From Oxyruncus cristatus (taxonomy: Eukaryota > Chordata > Aves > Passeriformes > Cotingidae), in contig VXAY01012530.1 of the NCBI GenBank assembly GCA_013399855.1, positions 6,749,881 through 6,813,880 of the forward strand: a stretch of 64,000 nt of DNA, read 5' to 3'. A program made the translations under genes and the position numbers. Positions 13,601-25,392 of the stretch are shown here, one piece after another. The notes below the pieces were generated by a model. It made no database searches, had not been told where the DNA came from, and was given only the letters and a program-made list of their open reading frames with translations. Positions within the stretch are counted from its first letter, which is position 1; every line of letters begins with the position of its first letter.

Positions 13601-13892
13601 TTACCCTTGAAAGACAAAACACTTTCCTCAAATATTTCGTTAAAAGGTTTTCCTATTTTTTATAATGCTTCAGTTAGAAACTCTACCTTTGGACATGGAA
13701 TAACTACACTAGAGATGAGCTTTACCTCTACTAGACTGGAGCTCTATACCCAAAACCCTATATTCTCTAAAATATATATCTCATTGGAATGAGATGCATA
13801 ATATGAAAATGTAGAATTTTTAGTAAACAAGATGAAAAAAAATTTGTCCATCATTTACTCACATAAGAATAATTAATGTTAATAGCACTTAC
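10676..13892 (-). other. NEBL: NEBL intron 18
   Basis: 3,217 bases. Contains the (GT)8 at 12650. Nothing else recognised. Confidence 0.9.
12650..12666 (+). repeat. (GT)8 microsatellite
   Basis: Eight GT units preceded by a purine-rich 'gagagggagaggggg' stretch. Intron 18. Confidence 0.93.
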
Positions 13893-13985
13893 CGAACTAA
13901 TATTCTGTTGATTTTTCTTTACTCTTTCAATCTCTGGAGTCTCTTTTACAGCTGTGCCAGCTCCTACTTCCTTCTTATAAAATAC
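13893..13985 (-). CDS. NEBL: NEBL exon 18: short nebulin repeat
   Basis: Thirty-one codons from VFYKKEVGAGTAVKETPE to QQNISS, with a TGAAG acceptor and a GTAAGT donor. Nearly identical to the mammalian module. First of the 31-residue modules. Confidence 0.96.
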
Positions 13986-16900
13986 CTTCATTTCCCCAAA
14001 AGAAAAAATAATTATAAGACTGTTAGCAATGCAAGTACAAGTTCTCATAAAAGGGTTGGGCAGTTTTCCAAGTTCCAAATTGGTCTGACTATAAATCTTG
14101 CTAGGAAAGCAAATACTTTAATTTTTCATAAATCATACCAATTATCAATAACTACGATAACATTGTTTTTAACTGTAACCCAGATAGTATATTCTCATCC
14201 TTAGACTGACCTCAGCATTTTTAAGTATTTGTAATTACAGTTTTAACCTTGGAAATAATATTAAAATTTATATCATAGTCTATAAACTTTTACAAATGTA
14301 ACTTTTTACTTGAATAATTTCATTCATTTCAATTGACCGCGCATATACACGCAAGATTTGATTTGGGATTTTTAATTTTCAGATCTTAAAATACTGTAAG
14401 AAGTGAACAGATATTACTATTGTTTCTAATTTCACAAACTAGAAAATGTTGTCATATTCATGACAAAATAACCAAAACAACCAGAGCTACAATCCAAGTC
14501 ACGCGATTTTTGACTTGTGGGTTCAAGCCAGAAAGCTGAGGACTGCATCTAAAACAAAGCTCACTTCTGAAAAGATACACATATAAGTCTCCTCTCTATT
14601 TCAGATACACATGTTGTTTATTTGAATTGTTTCAGTGAAGGATAAAGCACAGACTGCATCAGTAAAATCAATCATTCAAAGTTACTGAAAGAGACAGTAG
14701 ATAACTCCTCCACAGATTCCAAGTGTGGCTATAGTTTAAATAACCATGGAGCACCAGTTTGTGCTGCAAAACTCCAAAGTTTTACTTGAATTTCAGTATT
14801 TGGTGTCTCAGCTGTTGCCATTCCAGTAAGTATTTCCAGGCTGGTAGTGTAAAAAACAAGTCCGATCCTGGAGTTCATAAAATAAATCTCTACTATTTAG
14901 TATTTCTACCTTTCTTAAACCAAGATTTATTTAACTTTTCCTATCAATAAATCTTAGATAATAAAAACATCATTCTTGATTCACTTCTCCTACTTTGTTG
15001 AAGTCCTCTGTAACCTACAGTGAATACTACCGCCAAATATTCTGGAGGAGAGTCAATGTCCGCAACTATTTTTTAAATATTCAGAAAAACTTTAACAATT
15101 TAGAATTTTGGTTTACCGTATGAGAACAGAGACAGTTTATGAGGAAGAACATGAAAGTTCTTCTGCAGCAACATGTTAGGTGGAAAGGTTTATGTAATGG
15201 ATTGAACTCTTCTACCAAGTAGGGATTGCTGAAATATTTTGGAGACAGGAATTTTTCTCTGAAAGAGATGACTGAGAAGTAAATATCCCATTGTAAATCA
15301 TCTGCCAAATGAGCTACTGAGCTAAAAGCAGCAATGATCTTACCTGCAGAGCTAGTCACTTTTTTTGTCCCTTAAGGCAGGAAAATACTTGAGACAAAAT
15401 TCAAAAATCAGAAGAATATTGAGTCATTATTTTTTTTATATTGAGGCTGCTCCCAGCTATATCTTAACTCAGTAAAAAGTAAACTACCTTTATAATCTAA
15501 ACAGCACAGAATGATGGAAGATTAAGACAGAGAAAGACGGAAAAAAAAAGATAATTCAATCACAGCTATAAACTGCTTTCCTATGTCTGGAGGATCCAGT
15601 TCAGAAACAGAAAATGGACAATCACAAAATAAAGCAAATACAAATCACCTCAAAGACAAAACATTTTAATTTATGTTATCTAGTACACTAACAAAGAGGA
15701 TAATTATCAGCCTTGGCACTGAAGGCTCAAACTGGCTTTAGAGGGCTGCAAGGGGTTCAGATGCATCAGGAGCTTGTCAAGGCTTAATTAAGTGGTGAAA
15801 GGTTATTACATGCCTGGTACCCAACCGTCAGCGAGTCCCCACTGCCAGACCCACTGACATCTTCTATTTGAAGACTTCATCAAAAGCTATCAAAGGCTGG
15901 AGCAGTCAGGAAAGCAGATCATAGAGGCTCGCTTGCATCCCCTCTGTCACAGACAGTTTCAGTGTAGCATGTTAGAATGCCAGTGACATAAGAAATGGTG
16001 ATAATACCATCACACCATGCAGCAGAGCACCATTCAAAACCAGGAGGCAACAGATGTCAATAAACAAAATGGGGTCAGTGGGCCTGTCAAGAGCTCCTAT
16101 CAGAAAGCAGTCCACAGAAAGGGATCTGGGGCTCCTGGTAGACGGGAAGTTGACTATGAGTCAGCAGTGCCCTGGCAGCCAGGAGGGTCAACCGTGTCCT
16201 GGGGGGACATCAGGCAAAAAGCATCACCAGCCAGTTGAGGGAGGGGATTGTCCTGCTCTGCTCTGCACTGGTGCAGCCCCACCTTGAATATTGTGGCAGT
16301 TTTGGGCACCACAATATAAGAAAGATATTAACCTGTTAGAGAGTGTCCAAAGGAGGGCAATGAAGATGGTGAAGGACCTTGAAGGGAAGCCTTATGAGGA
16401 GCAGATGAGGTCACTTGGTCTGTTCAGCCTGGAGGAGACTGAGGGGAGACCTCATTGCAGTTACAACTTCCTGGTGAGGGGAAGAGGAGGGGCAGGCACT
16501 GATCTCTTCTCTGTGGTGACCAGAAACAGAACCCGAGGGAATGGCCTGAAGTTGTGTTAGAAGTATATTCAAAAAAGATTCTTCACCCAGAGGGTGGTTG
16601 GGCACTGGAACAGGCTCCCCAGGGAAGTGGTCCTAGCACCAAATCTAATAGCGTTCAAGAAGTATTTGGACAATATTCTCAGGCACATGGTGTGACTCTT
16701 GGGGATGGTCCTGTGCTGGGCCAGGAGTTGGACTCGATGATCTGTGTGAGTCCCTTCCAACTTGGCATATTCTGTTATTCTGTGAAAGATGTAGCTTTCA
16801 GCTGTCCTCATCCAAAGGAAGAAAAAGAGAAGGTAATGGCTGGAAGACATTACAGGAGTGACCACCAGCTAGAGAAGCCTCAGACAGTTATCTTCTCTGC

Positions 16901-17808
16901 TTTCCTGGCAGGCTCTTACTCCCCTGCTGATGCCAAAGCTGTACAGGATAGCTGCAGGCAAACAGCTCTGAGAGAAACTAACTGAGCCCGTACTTCTGAG
17001 AGCTGGAGAAGGTGTGGATATCTCTAAGTGAAGAAACAACATCTGTGTCAGATAATACTAAAGTATTTAAGTCACTTATATTCCTTTCCCTCAAATCATT
17101 AGTTTTATTAGTATTACTTAGTCTACCATAAAAAACAACCACGAACTGGTCTTTTGTTCTGGAAGTTAGATTTACTCCTCTTCTCTGTTATATTACAAGC
17201 AAAGGCAGAATTACAAACAGCAGAATTAATGGGCCCAAAAAGGAAGTGGAACTTAATACATCCCAAACTGGGCAATTTTAGAAATCTAAGCTCATAATTT
17301 ATATTTAGGGATACACTGAAACTTAAATCTAGCATAAAATTTAAAAATATATCCAGTGTAACATAAAATCATTAGATATATGTATTTATGAAACCCAGTC
17401 TGTTCTAATTTTATAACCAAATCTTGATGCACAGTACACATGATAGAAAACAGATGAAAAATCTTATATGCACATTAAGAAGCCTTAGATTTTTTTTCCC
17501 TTTTAAATAAAGTACTTCCTGGGGCTTGATGGAAAAAGAAAAAAAATCTTCATTTAAAAATAACTGTGGCTTGGCAAGGTAGTATAAGTAGTTTAGAAAT
17601 TCAAAATAATAGTGTCACATCTAGAAAAGCTGAATATTTTTTTTACTGAAAGAAATGAGTGATACAGCTTTTGCCAGGAAAATTATGCAAATGTCTCGAA
17701 GGACTTTTACTCATAAGTTCCCTATTTCATGCTGTGGTACAAGAGAGCCTATTTAAAATGAAAAATATCTGAAAAGCTACAAGCAAAGAGAGAAGCACTA
17801 TTACTCAC
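13986..17808 (-). other. NEBL: NEBL intron 17
   Basis: 3,823 bases. Contains the CR1 at 16060-16785. Nothing else recognised. Confidence 0.9.
16060..16785 (+). mobile_element. CR1 LINE 3' fragment
   Basis: A better preserved CR1 tail: 'gaaagggatctggggctcctggt' region near 16117, 'ctggtgcagccccacct' near 16268, 'gttcagcctggaggagac' near 16421, 'cactggaacaggctcccc' near 16603, then 'ggagttggactcgatgat' and a terminal 'attctgttattctgtga', the CR1 8-bp 3' repeat. It lies in intron 17, antisense to NEBL. ORF fragments within it are retroelement remnants. Confidence 0.92.
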
Positions 17809-17913
17809 TGAACTGATGTTTTTCTGAGTATTTCTTATCCTCTCCATCTCGGGAGTGTCAGGGACAGTAGAGTAGTTACAGAGCATCTTTTCCGCTTCAT
17901 CTTTGTACATTTT
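17809..17913 (-). CDS. NEBL: NEBL exon 17: nebulin repeat
   Basis: Thirty-five codons from KMYKDEAEKMLCNYSTV to QKNISS, with a TTCAG acceptor and a GTGAGT donor. It marks the switch from 37-residue modules to the shorter N-I-S-S-ending modules of the C-terminal half, as in mammalian nebulette (YKDEAEKMLSNYST). Confidence 0.95.
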
Positions 17914-18404
17914 CTGAAAAATAATTTTTAAATGTCTATTTCTTGCTTTTTGGGCTGAGGATATCAAAAGTGCAACAAAAGATGCCTATTGCAAATGAGC
18001 CTCCCCATCCCTGTCCAGTATTTATTTCAACATCTCTCCTCCATGATATTGTTACCATTGCCTGTGCGGGACACCCAACACTGTTCCCCACACTAAAAAT
18101 ATATAATATATAATATATATATCCTCATATATATTTTCTCTTTGCTGTCAGGATATATGTAACATATCATTAGATAATGTAAAAAGAACTACAGGTAGAT
18201 GTAAACAAGTAAATTCAATTTTCATGGTATAACATGCCTAGATAAAAATAAGATTTAGGTAATTAAAACATTTTCCTACATGTACATTAATTTTGTATTG
18301 GTATGAAAGCCTCTACAGAGCTACAGAAGAAGTATTTTGAGCAATGTATGTCAAGCACTTAATATTACACAGAATTAAAACATTCAGCCTTTGACTATGT
18401 CTAC
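17914..18404 (-). other. NEBL: NEBL intron 16
   Basis: 491 bases with an AT-rich simple repeat in the middle. Confidence 0.92.
18095..18137 (+). repeat. AT-rich simple repeat
   Basis: Repeated 'atataat' and 'atatat' units in intron 16. Confidence 0.85.
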
Positions 18405-18515
18405 CTGGCTTGCTATTTCCAAAGCCCTTTTGACCCACTGTATTTTTGGAGTATATGGACCAAGTTGCATTCCTTTTCCTATAATTTCAGTCTCTAGATC
18501 CTTTTTATATCCTTT
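18405..18515 (-). CDS. NEBL: NEBL exon 16: nebulin repeat (KGKGM type, diverged)
   Basis: Thirty-seven codons from KGYKKDLETEIIGKGMQL to LEIASQ, with a TTCAG acceptor and a GTAGAC donor. Compared with exons 14-15 it has lost the usual lysine of the turn (I-I-G-K-G-M), and D-T-x-x-I-Q-R-A is replaced by Y-T-P-K-I-Q-W-V. It is still open and correctly spliced. Confidence 0.92.
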
Positions 18516-18639
18516 CTGAATAAGAAATAAAAGGGAAGAAACCCCATAACTAGTATCACAATTCTCCACACATCCTGTCTTCAAAGCTATTCTGATAGTA
18601 CTGGTCAGACTTTAAAAATAAACTCTCCAATGTCTTTAA

Positions 18640-18659
18640 TTTTTTTTTTTTTTTTTTTT
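18640..18659 (+). repeat. Poly(T), 20 bases
   Basis: Homopolymer in the 256-base intron 15. On the NEBL sense strand it is poly(A), so it is not the polypyrimidine tract of exon 16. Confidence 0.95.
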
Positions 18660-18771
18660 ACACACTGCTTACATCTTTTAGCCTAAGAATGTTCAAGAAG
18701 ATTTTAAGTTTTTAACATCTCATTGTGTTTTACTTCCAAAGTAATCTTAAAGCAATTAATTGTGAACTTAC

Positions 18772-18882
18772 CTGGCTGACAATTTCAGAAGCTTTTTTGG
18801 CTCGTTGTATATCAAGGGTATCTGTGCTCACTTCCATTCCCTTTCCTTTAATTTCATTCTCCAAGTCTTTCTTGTATTCTTT
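18772..18882 (-). CDS. NEBL: NEBL exon 15: nebulin repeat (KGKGM type)
   Basis: Thirty-seven codons from KEYKKDLENEIKGKGMEV to ASEIVSQ, with a TTCAG acceptor and a GTAAGT donor. The S-T-D-T-L-D-I-Q-R-A-K-K-A segment is almost identical to mammalian nebulette. Only 256 bases of intron separate it from exon 16. Confidence 0.95.
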
Positions 18883-19542
18883 CTGAAAAGAATAGCATTG
18901 GAATACATCTGACAGCCAAATTCTTAATTTTTTCCCCCAATTTAATCTCTGCAATTCCACTGAGCAGCATTCAGAAAACACCAAATACCTATTGATTCAA
19001 CAGTACTGGTTTTGTAGAATCTATCCATGTGACACCCACACTGTAGCTGCTGACAAGCTAAAAAATTCTTTTAACAGACTGCTCACTTCAGCTCTGATGT
19101 AGCCTTTCACATCTATCTGTCTTGGCAGTTTTGGCAGCTGCAATCACAGACATAGGTAAGATGAGACTTTCTCCCTCTGCCGTGCTTTGCAAGACTGGTG
19201 TCATGAGGTTTTAGCATCTCTCTAACTCGTTTTATCATTTGGCTTTAGCTAAATAAGTAGTTATTTAGACCTAAAAGCAGAACACAGCCCAGGCCAGGCG
19301 TAACTCATGAGGAACAAGAACAAGCTGCAAAAGATGATGGAAAAGTCAAAGTTCTGGGAAGTCTTAACTTTCTCCCACATGCTTATTATGCAACTTCCAG
19401 ACTCCATGCACCTCAACAGATTAGCTATTTGGTGAAATCTGTGGTATCGCTATTGCCTAGATTGGTCACCACCTGGAATTCTCAATGACAATAATTTGTT
19501 GCATGCTGTCAAATGAAAGCTTGTACCAGGTACAGTACTGAC
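18883..19542 (-). other. NEBL: NEBL intron 14
   Basis: 660 bases starting GTCAGT. No other feature seen. Confidence 0.92.
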
Positions 19543-19653
19543 CATGCTTGCAATTTCTGAAGCTTTCTTGGCTCGTCTTATCTCAGGTGTATCTGGACCA
19601 ACTTCCATGCCCTTCCCTTTAATTTCAGTTTCCAGGTCTTTCTTGTATTGTCT
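19543..19653 (-). CDS. NEBL: NEBL exon 14: nebulin repeat (KGKGM type)
   Basis: Thirty-seven codons from RQYKKDLETEIKGKGMEV to ASEIASM, with a CACAG acceptor and a GTCAGT donor. Highly similar to exons 15 and 16. The donor is a weaker GTCAGT form. Confidence 0.94.
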
Positions 19654-19710
19654 CTGTGAAGATAAAACTTACACGTTATATTCACAGTATCCAGAGAGTT
19701 ACAGGTAGAC

Positions 19711-19729
19711 TTTTTTTTTTTTTTTTTTT
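19711..19729 (+). repeat. Poly(T), 19 bases
   Basis: Homopolymer 58 bases from the exon 14 acceptor in intron 13. Poly(A) on the NEBL sense strand. Confidence 0.95.
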
Positions 19730-20928
19730 GCAAAAGGGATTGAAATTTAGGATTTTGAGTCAATCAAAACTCTCAGATTAAGGGCCACAACTCTCAAGAC
19801 TCATGGTAAGTTGTTGTCAGAAAAAAAAACATAACAAACTACAGAAGGAAAACTTTTAGAAGGCATTCACTGACTGTACAAACCTCTGCCACTGAATTTT
19901 TAATGTGGCAGAGAGTGGGAGGAAATCAGACCATACAGCTTGCTACAATTATTCTCTAAAGTAAAGGGGGAGTTTAGCTCTGCAGAACATAGTGTAATAA
20001 GCTGGTACTTGATGCCAGCCTAATTGAAACACATTTTCTTTTAAGAAAATATTTTATTTATGAAAAGACTACATGTTAGAAATTTAATACCATACAGAAT
20101 TGCTTCCAGTGAAATTCCAGAGCAGGAAGTTGTAATTTATTCATTTAATAGGTCTTTCCTGAACCATAGCCATTAGGCAAGTGGCAGTCCTCATCTGTGA
20201 TTGCTGCTTTTTCCTCAAAACATAAATTATAAATAAACAATAACTTGAAAACAAAATGAATATTTCATCTTTATCTTATACAGGCAAGGATATATTCCTT
20301 GCTCATCAGCAAATTATATTAAAATGTAATACTGAAATATTGTATACAATAATTTTTTATTTGTTTTTTTTTAATATTCTTAGCCACTACTATTCCTATT
20401 ACTACTGTAGTAATCACCCTTTTTCTATTCCAGTTCATCTCTGCCTGTGGAAACTTTTTTTTCAAAATAAATACATATAATTAAAAAAAATTCGTTACTT
20501 TTCTTGCTTGAAAATTATTTTTTAGGTTGTATGTTAGTTAGAAAAAAAAAGGAGAATATTTTTCTACTCAATGCAATGGTCAGATCACTTACAAGAACAA
20601 GAGCAAAAAGATTTTAAGTCTTTCATCTTTGTCTCATTCTGATATGGACATAAATGTGATAAAACAACTCTTTACTTTGCAAACCACAGTTTTTTGCAAA
20701 AAGTGTAAGTTAACCTGGGGGAAGACATCATCCCTCAATTCCTCTCTGCTAGCAGTGGGATGGCAGATGTTTCCCCTGAGCTTCATATTGTGTGAAACAC
20801 CAAGGAAAAGATAATCCTGGGAGTTACATCCATATAGTCCTGCACTTCTTTACAGCGGTCAGATTGGCCCTATACATGGCATCCCCTCTGGCTTTTATGG
20901 CTAAGTATGTATATGTGTGCAAATAAGC

Positions 20929-20989
20929 ATATATATTTTTATATATATATAGACACACACATATATATATACACACATGTGTGTGTATA
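20929..20989 (+). repeat. Compound (AT)/(AC) microsatellite with palindrome
   Basis: Alternating AT and AC runs ending in acacacatgtgtgtgt, which is self-complementary and could extrude a hairpin. Intron 13. Confidence 0.9.
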
Positions 20990-21407
20990 AAATGAACATA
21001 GAATGCCCAAAGGCATAACGTGCAGCATGAGTTTAAGTGTTCCCTCTTCCCTCCCCACACGCTCCAACCCTGCTGCTGCTTCCCAGAGACAGTCTTTGGA
21101 AGACGACTCCTAAATTCAGAAAGTCTGTTCTAAACAGCACAGTTCTAAATGCTTTATCTATTGACCCCCCTAACAATCTCCTTTAACCTTTTCATTGCCT
21201 GAAAATCTGAAATATTTGTCCTGAGTTGATTTTTATCCAGAGCTTTACTATATTTTTAAAGCAAAACAGAAATAGCCTTAGTTTCAATACTTATGTATTT
21301 CATTGTAGATTATGTAACACTAAAAAAAAAAAGGAATCTTCTCCACTGAGTTTAATGTAAAAGATGAACCCTCTGTGATATTCATAACCTTCACTAGCAT
21401 AACGTAC

Positions 21408-21518
21408 CTCATTTAGTATCTGAGCTGCATTTTTCACTCTAATCAAATCCGGTGTATCTTCAAACACTGTCATTCCTTTTCCTTTCATTCCTTCTTCCAA
21501 ATCTTTTCGATACTCTTT
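21408..21518 (-). CDS. NEBL: NEBL exon 13: nebulin repeat (KGKGM type)
   Basis: Thirty-seven codons from KEYRKDLEEGMKGKGMTV to AAQILNE, with a TTAG acceptor and a GTACGT donor. It has the KGKGM turn shared with exons 14-16 but the most divergent second half (EDTPDLIRVKNAA). Confidence 0.94.
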
Positions 21519-24205
21519 CTAAGGATTAAAAAAAAAAAAAAAAAAGGAAGAAAGAAAAAATAGTGAAAGAGGTTTCTCAACTTAATATTGCAAGCAAGAT
21601 CTTGAAAAGAAATGCCACTTACTAAATGTCTGAAGGGTCTCTTTGAAATTTCTATGAAATATGAATTAGTTGTAGTGCAGATTTCAGAGTTAAAATAGAA
21701 TTGGAAATTGTGAAATCAAAAGATACAACACTGAAAAAGTGAAAAGATTTGCATGTCGTCATATATTTTGTTGTGCTCTCGAAAACCAGCCCTCCCTATA
21801 CAGAACTAGCACACTGTTTAGGGGCCTTGACTGTCTTTCAGACAGTTTTAACTGCAGTAGCATTTTCTTTCTGCAGATCCATACATGCTGTGCTGCAGTT
21901 TTTACCTCTGTTCCACTAATGGCATCCCAATCAGGATGGATTCCCTGAACAACACACCAGGACCTGTTAAAACAACCACTTGATAAATTATAATGTAGAA
22001 GCAATATTCCTACCATATCACCCCTGTGCCTTTTAGACACTGCACTGATACGATCTATCAGCATTCAGCAGCCGCAGCCTCCAGAGTACTCAAATGTTCA
22101 GTATAAACTTCAAAGCACACTAGAACCTGCCTACAGACATTCGGTTATTTTTCCTCTTCCCAGTTCCTACAGAGCTCATGTAAGCCTACCGAAGTTCAAG
22201 GTCTTTAAGTTTTGTAAGGATTTTTAATTGCTCCATCTCCAGGTGAGGATTAGGCTTTTTTAAGCAAAGAAATTAGAAGACCACTGAAGAAAATATATAT
22301 CAGAAAGATTTACACAGACATGAACTAATACTCCTAATTATGTATTAAATTTCGTAAGCAGCAGTGAGCACCTTTATCTCTCCATAAGCTCTTTATTTAA
22401 ATAAAAGGAAAACAGGTATTTTTAAAGATGCTTCTTTTATCATCACAAGCATGTCCTACAACAAGCAGGAAACAACTTCTATTAATTTAGAACTATTAAG
22501 TTCATCTGTCTCTTCTGAAGGAGTTGTGAATGTGGTTCCAGAAAAAAAAGTTCATATTGTTACAAAATAGGAAATATGTACAGAATTATCTACAGTGGGA
22601 AGGTAACAGAATAAGCTGGAACATAGCTGACACTTAGGGGTAAAAAAAAAAAAAAAGAAGGAGTTGAAAAACTGATTCATTTTTCACTAATTTCTTCTTG
22701 TTTCATGCATTATCTATTTAAAGTTTATTATGAACCTTAATGCAAAGATACTGACCTACATCCTTGACTATGAAGAAATACATCATTTTGCTGAATTGTG
22801 AAAGACAATAATTAATTTGACCTATGTAATCTTCGAGTTTGGAATATGTTCCTTGAATATGGATATAAAACCATACAAAATTCATGCAGTTTTGCATTAA
22901 AATACCATTCCCATTTTCTCATATTCCTCCTCTTTGGCTTACAAGCATGGTTTATTCCCTAAGTAATGAGTCATAAAACTTGAGGAGGTAGGAATTAGGG
23001 AACATCTTAATGCATATAGCACTATGGAGGGAAGCCACATCAAAATTTTCAAAGATGAACATTTATAGCACATTACAACTGTGCATGCAATAACCACTTC
23101 TGTGAGCATTCAGCAAGCAGATTAAACAAAATTACAGCATTTGCATTTTTCCCTAGTGAGTAGATATACATGAGATGTATGCATAGAATGGTACCGCACA
23201 AACTAGACCCAGCTTGAGACTTGCCTACCTGACAGGCAGGCTTATCAGAATAAATTATTTATTGGAGGATGAATAATAAAGAAAATCTGAGAAGAAATTT
23301 TTTTCTTTGTCCATATGAAGTCTAGCAGACTGGGATAAGTTGTATAAAGAACAAGGTAAGGAACAAGGTTCAAGGGTTTTTAATTCTAGCATCTTTAATT
23401 TGTTTTGGAAAAAAAAATCAATTCTTCTTAAAAAAAAAATCAACAAATACAAACACGGTACTGTTGGTTTCCAAATTCAAAGGGAGGATATCTATCAGCT
23501 CTGCTCTTCTCTTCTAGCAGTTCTAGCTCTTCTAACTTTGGTCAAATAGTAACCATAATCTACAGAACCAAACAATACTCAAAACCTAACATGACACCAA
23601 TTTTGAATAACATTATAGAAAGACTAATAATAAAAGGATTCTCAGTTATGGAAAAAAATTATTTCATTTGAAGTGACACGTACAACTGAGAACATCTGAC
23701 AAATCTTGAAGAAACAGAGGGCATAGAGAAAACAAAACCTGTACCTTCTAACAAAATGTGCTTACAGCAATATCACAGCTATACTACGGAATTTTGGTCT
23801 TCTTTTTTTTCAACCATAACATAGGTAATTATTTCAATTAAATTAGTTAAAAGTGACCATACACAGCTTAAGGCATCCGTATAACCACAACAGACTATTA
23901 TAAATGTGAAATAATTACTCAAAAGGAAAAACTGCCATCTGGACGCCAACAGAAATCCTCCTTTCCACCCCTGTATCTATCTAAAAACTCTGTTTTTCTG
24001 GTTCAGGTGTGCTGAGCTTTATAATTTCCTTACTACACGACTATTCAGAATACAAATTGATGTGAAGCTATTTTTACTCATGAAGTGACTTGTATTCAGC
24101 TACCAAGTTAACTTTAAGCTATTCAGCACTCAGTAGCTTGTAGGGATGCTGCTTATTGCTCATTTACAACTTAACAACAGCAAAAAATACATAAAAATCC
24201 TTTAC
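21519..24205 (-). other. NEBL: NEBL intron 12
   Basis: 2,687 bases of AT-rich DNA. I see no element in it. Confidence 0.92.
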
Positions 24206-24316
24206 CTCTTTCAGAAGGTTAGTGACTTGCTTTATATGCAAGAATTCTGGGGTCTTGTCTAGATCCAGTGAGGGTCTTCCCTTGATCCCTTCTTCAAAAT
24301 CTTTGCGATACATTTT
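24206..24316 (-). CDS. NEBL: NEBL exon 12: nebulin repeat
   Basis: Thirty-seven codons from KMYRKDFEEGIKGRPSLD to TNLLKE, with an ATAG acceptor and a GTAAAG donor. The L-D-K-T-P-E-F-L-H core is diagnostic. This module begins the run of 37-residue K-D-(L/F)-E-type modules. Confidence 0.95.
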
Positions 24317-25284
24317 CTATTGAAGCAAAACCAACAATTAGTGGTACATACATATGCAATTCCAAGCATATTTCAGAAAGAACACTATAAACAGACCCAG
24401 AAATTAACCATGTCATAAATTAGTCATCACATTATAAGCAACTTCATTACTCATTTCATTATCTAGATTATAGATAATTATATAGATAATAAGAAGACAG
24501 AGACAATCTAGACAAAAATATGTGTGTGGTATTTCCAAAGAGATTGTTGAACTTGAAATATGAAAGAAACAGTTTGCTTGGTAGGGAAAAGAGAAGACAA
24601 ATGGCACACAAGGTAAAGGTCTGAAACTCATTAAAGTTTCTACCAAGAGGATGAGATCATCTGTTTTCCATGACACAGCAAAAATAATGGAATCAAACTG
24701 CAGCATGAGGGACACAAGAAAATACTCTTGCTCAGGATGGATGGTGAAGCACTGGACTAGATTGCCTGGGAGGTCACAAAATCTCCATTATTTGAAGGGG
24801 GTTTTTGTTTTTTTTTTTAAAGTCAGAAAAGTGTGGCCTGACATAGGACAGCCAGTGCTGTTCTGGAGCCTGGGAACACTCCTTCCCCATTGCTGGGAAG
24901 CATGTTTCAGTTAAGGAATGGGGTTGGCCTGGGTTCTGTGGCATCACTTGCTCACATGTGAGAACCATCCCTCATTAATGATGGAATTAAAGGGAAAAGT
25001 TAAAAAATTAATAATATCTGAACTAGATGACCTCGAGCTTCTTCTCAATTAAATGATGCTACAGACAACCTCTGCCTAGCATTAGCAGCAATGGCCTTTT
25101 GAGAAAAAAACAAATTTGAACGAAGAACTGAGTTACAGCATAGCAGAGACCACTACTCAGTATAATTCTACCATATCCTCAATTTACACTCTGCTTCATA
25201 CATTTTCTTAACCTGAGTACAAGATGTCTGCTAACTTCTCTGTTGATCTAAATTTTACTTCTTCAAGCACACATTTTCACCTAC
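24317..25284 (-). other. NEBL: NEBL intron 11
   Basis: 968 bases. Contains the degraded CR1-like fragment. Confidence 0.92.
24725..25065 (+). mobile_element. Degraded CR1-like 3' fragment
   Basis: 'gatggtgaagcactggactag' near 24738 and 'gaactagatgacctcgagctt' near 25019 resemble the last two CR1 landmarks, ending in 'aaatgatgctac'. The DNA between them is longer than in CR1 and unlike it, so the copy is either heavily decayed or interrupted. Intron 11. Confidence 0.5.
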
Positions 25285-25392
25285 CTCACTTTGCATCTTT
25301 TGAGCCTCTTTTGAAACTTGATACATTGGTGTATCCACAAACTCCAGCATTGATCTGCCTTTAGATTTCTCATAATTCGCTTTGTACTTGAC
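25285..25392 (-). CDS. NEBL: NEBL exon 11: nebulin repeat
   Basis: Thirty-six codons from VKYKANYEKSKGRSMLE to QKMQSE, with a CCTAG acceptor and a GTAGGT donor. The F-V-D-T-P-M-Y-Q-V-S-K-E-A core matches mammalian nebulette. Confidence 0.95.

Larger units (their letters stand above)
19654..21407 (-). other. NEBL: NEBL intron 13
   Basis: 1,754 bases. Holds the poly(T) at 19711 and the compound microsatellite at 20929. Confidence 0.92.

Noticed and set aside
16017..16985. ORFs up to 143 codons, some resembling reverse-transcriptase tails
   Set aside because: CR1 remnant with frame breaks. No complete domain.
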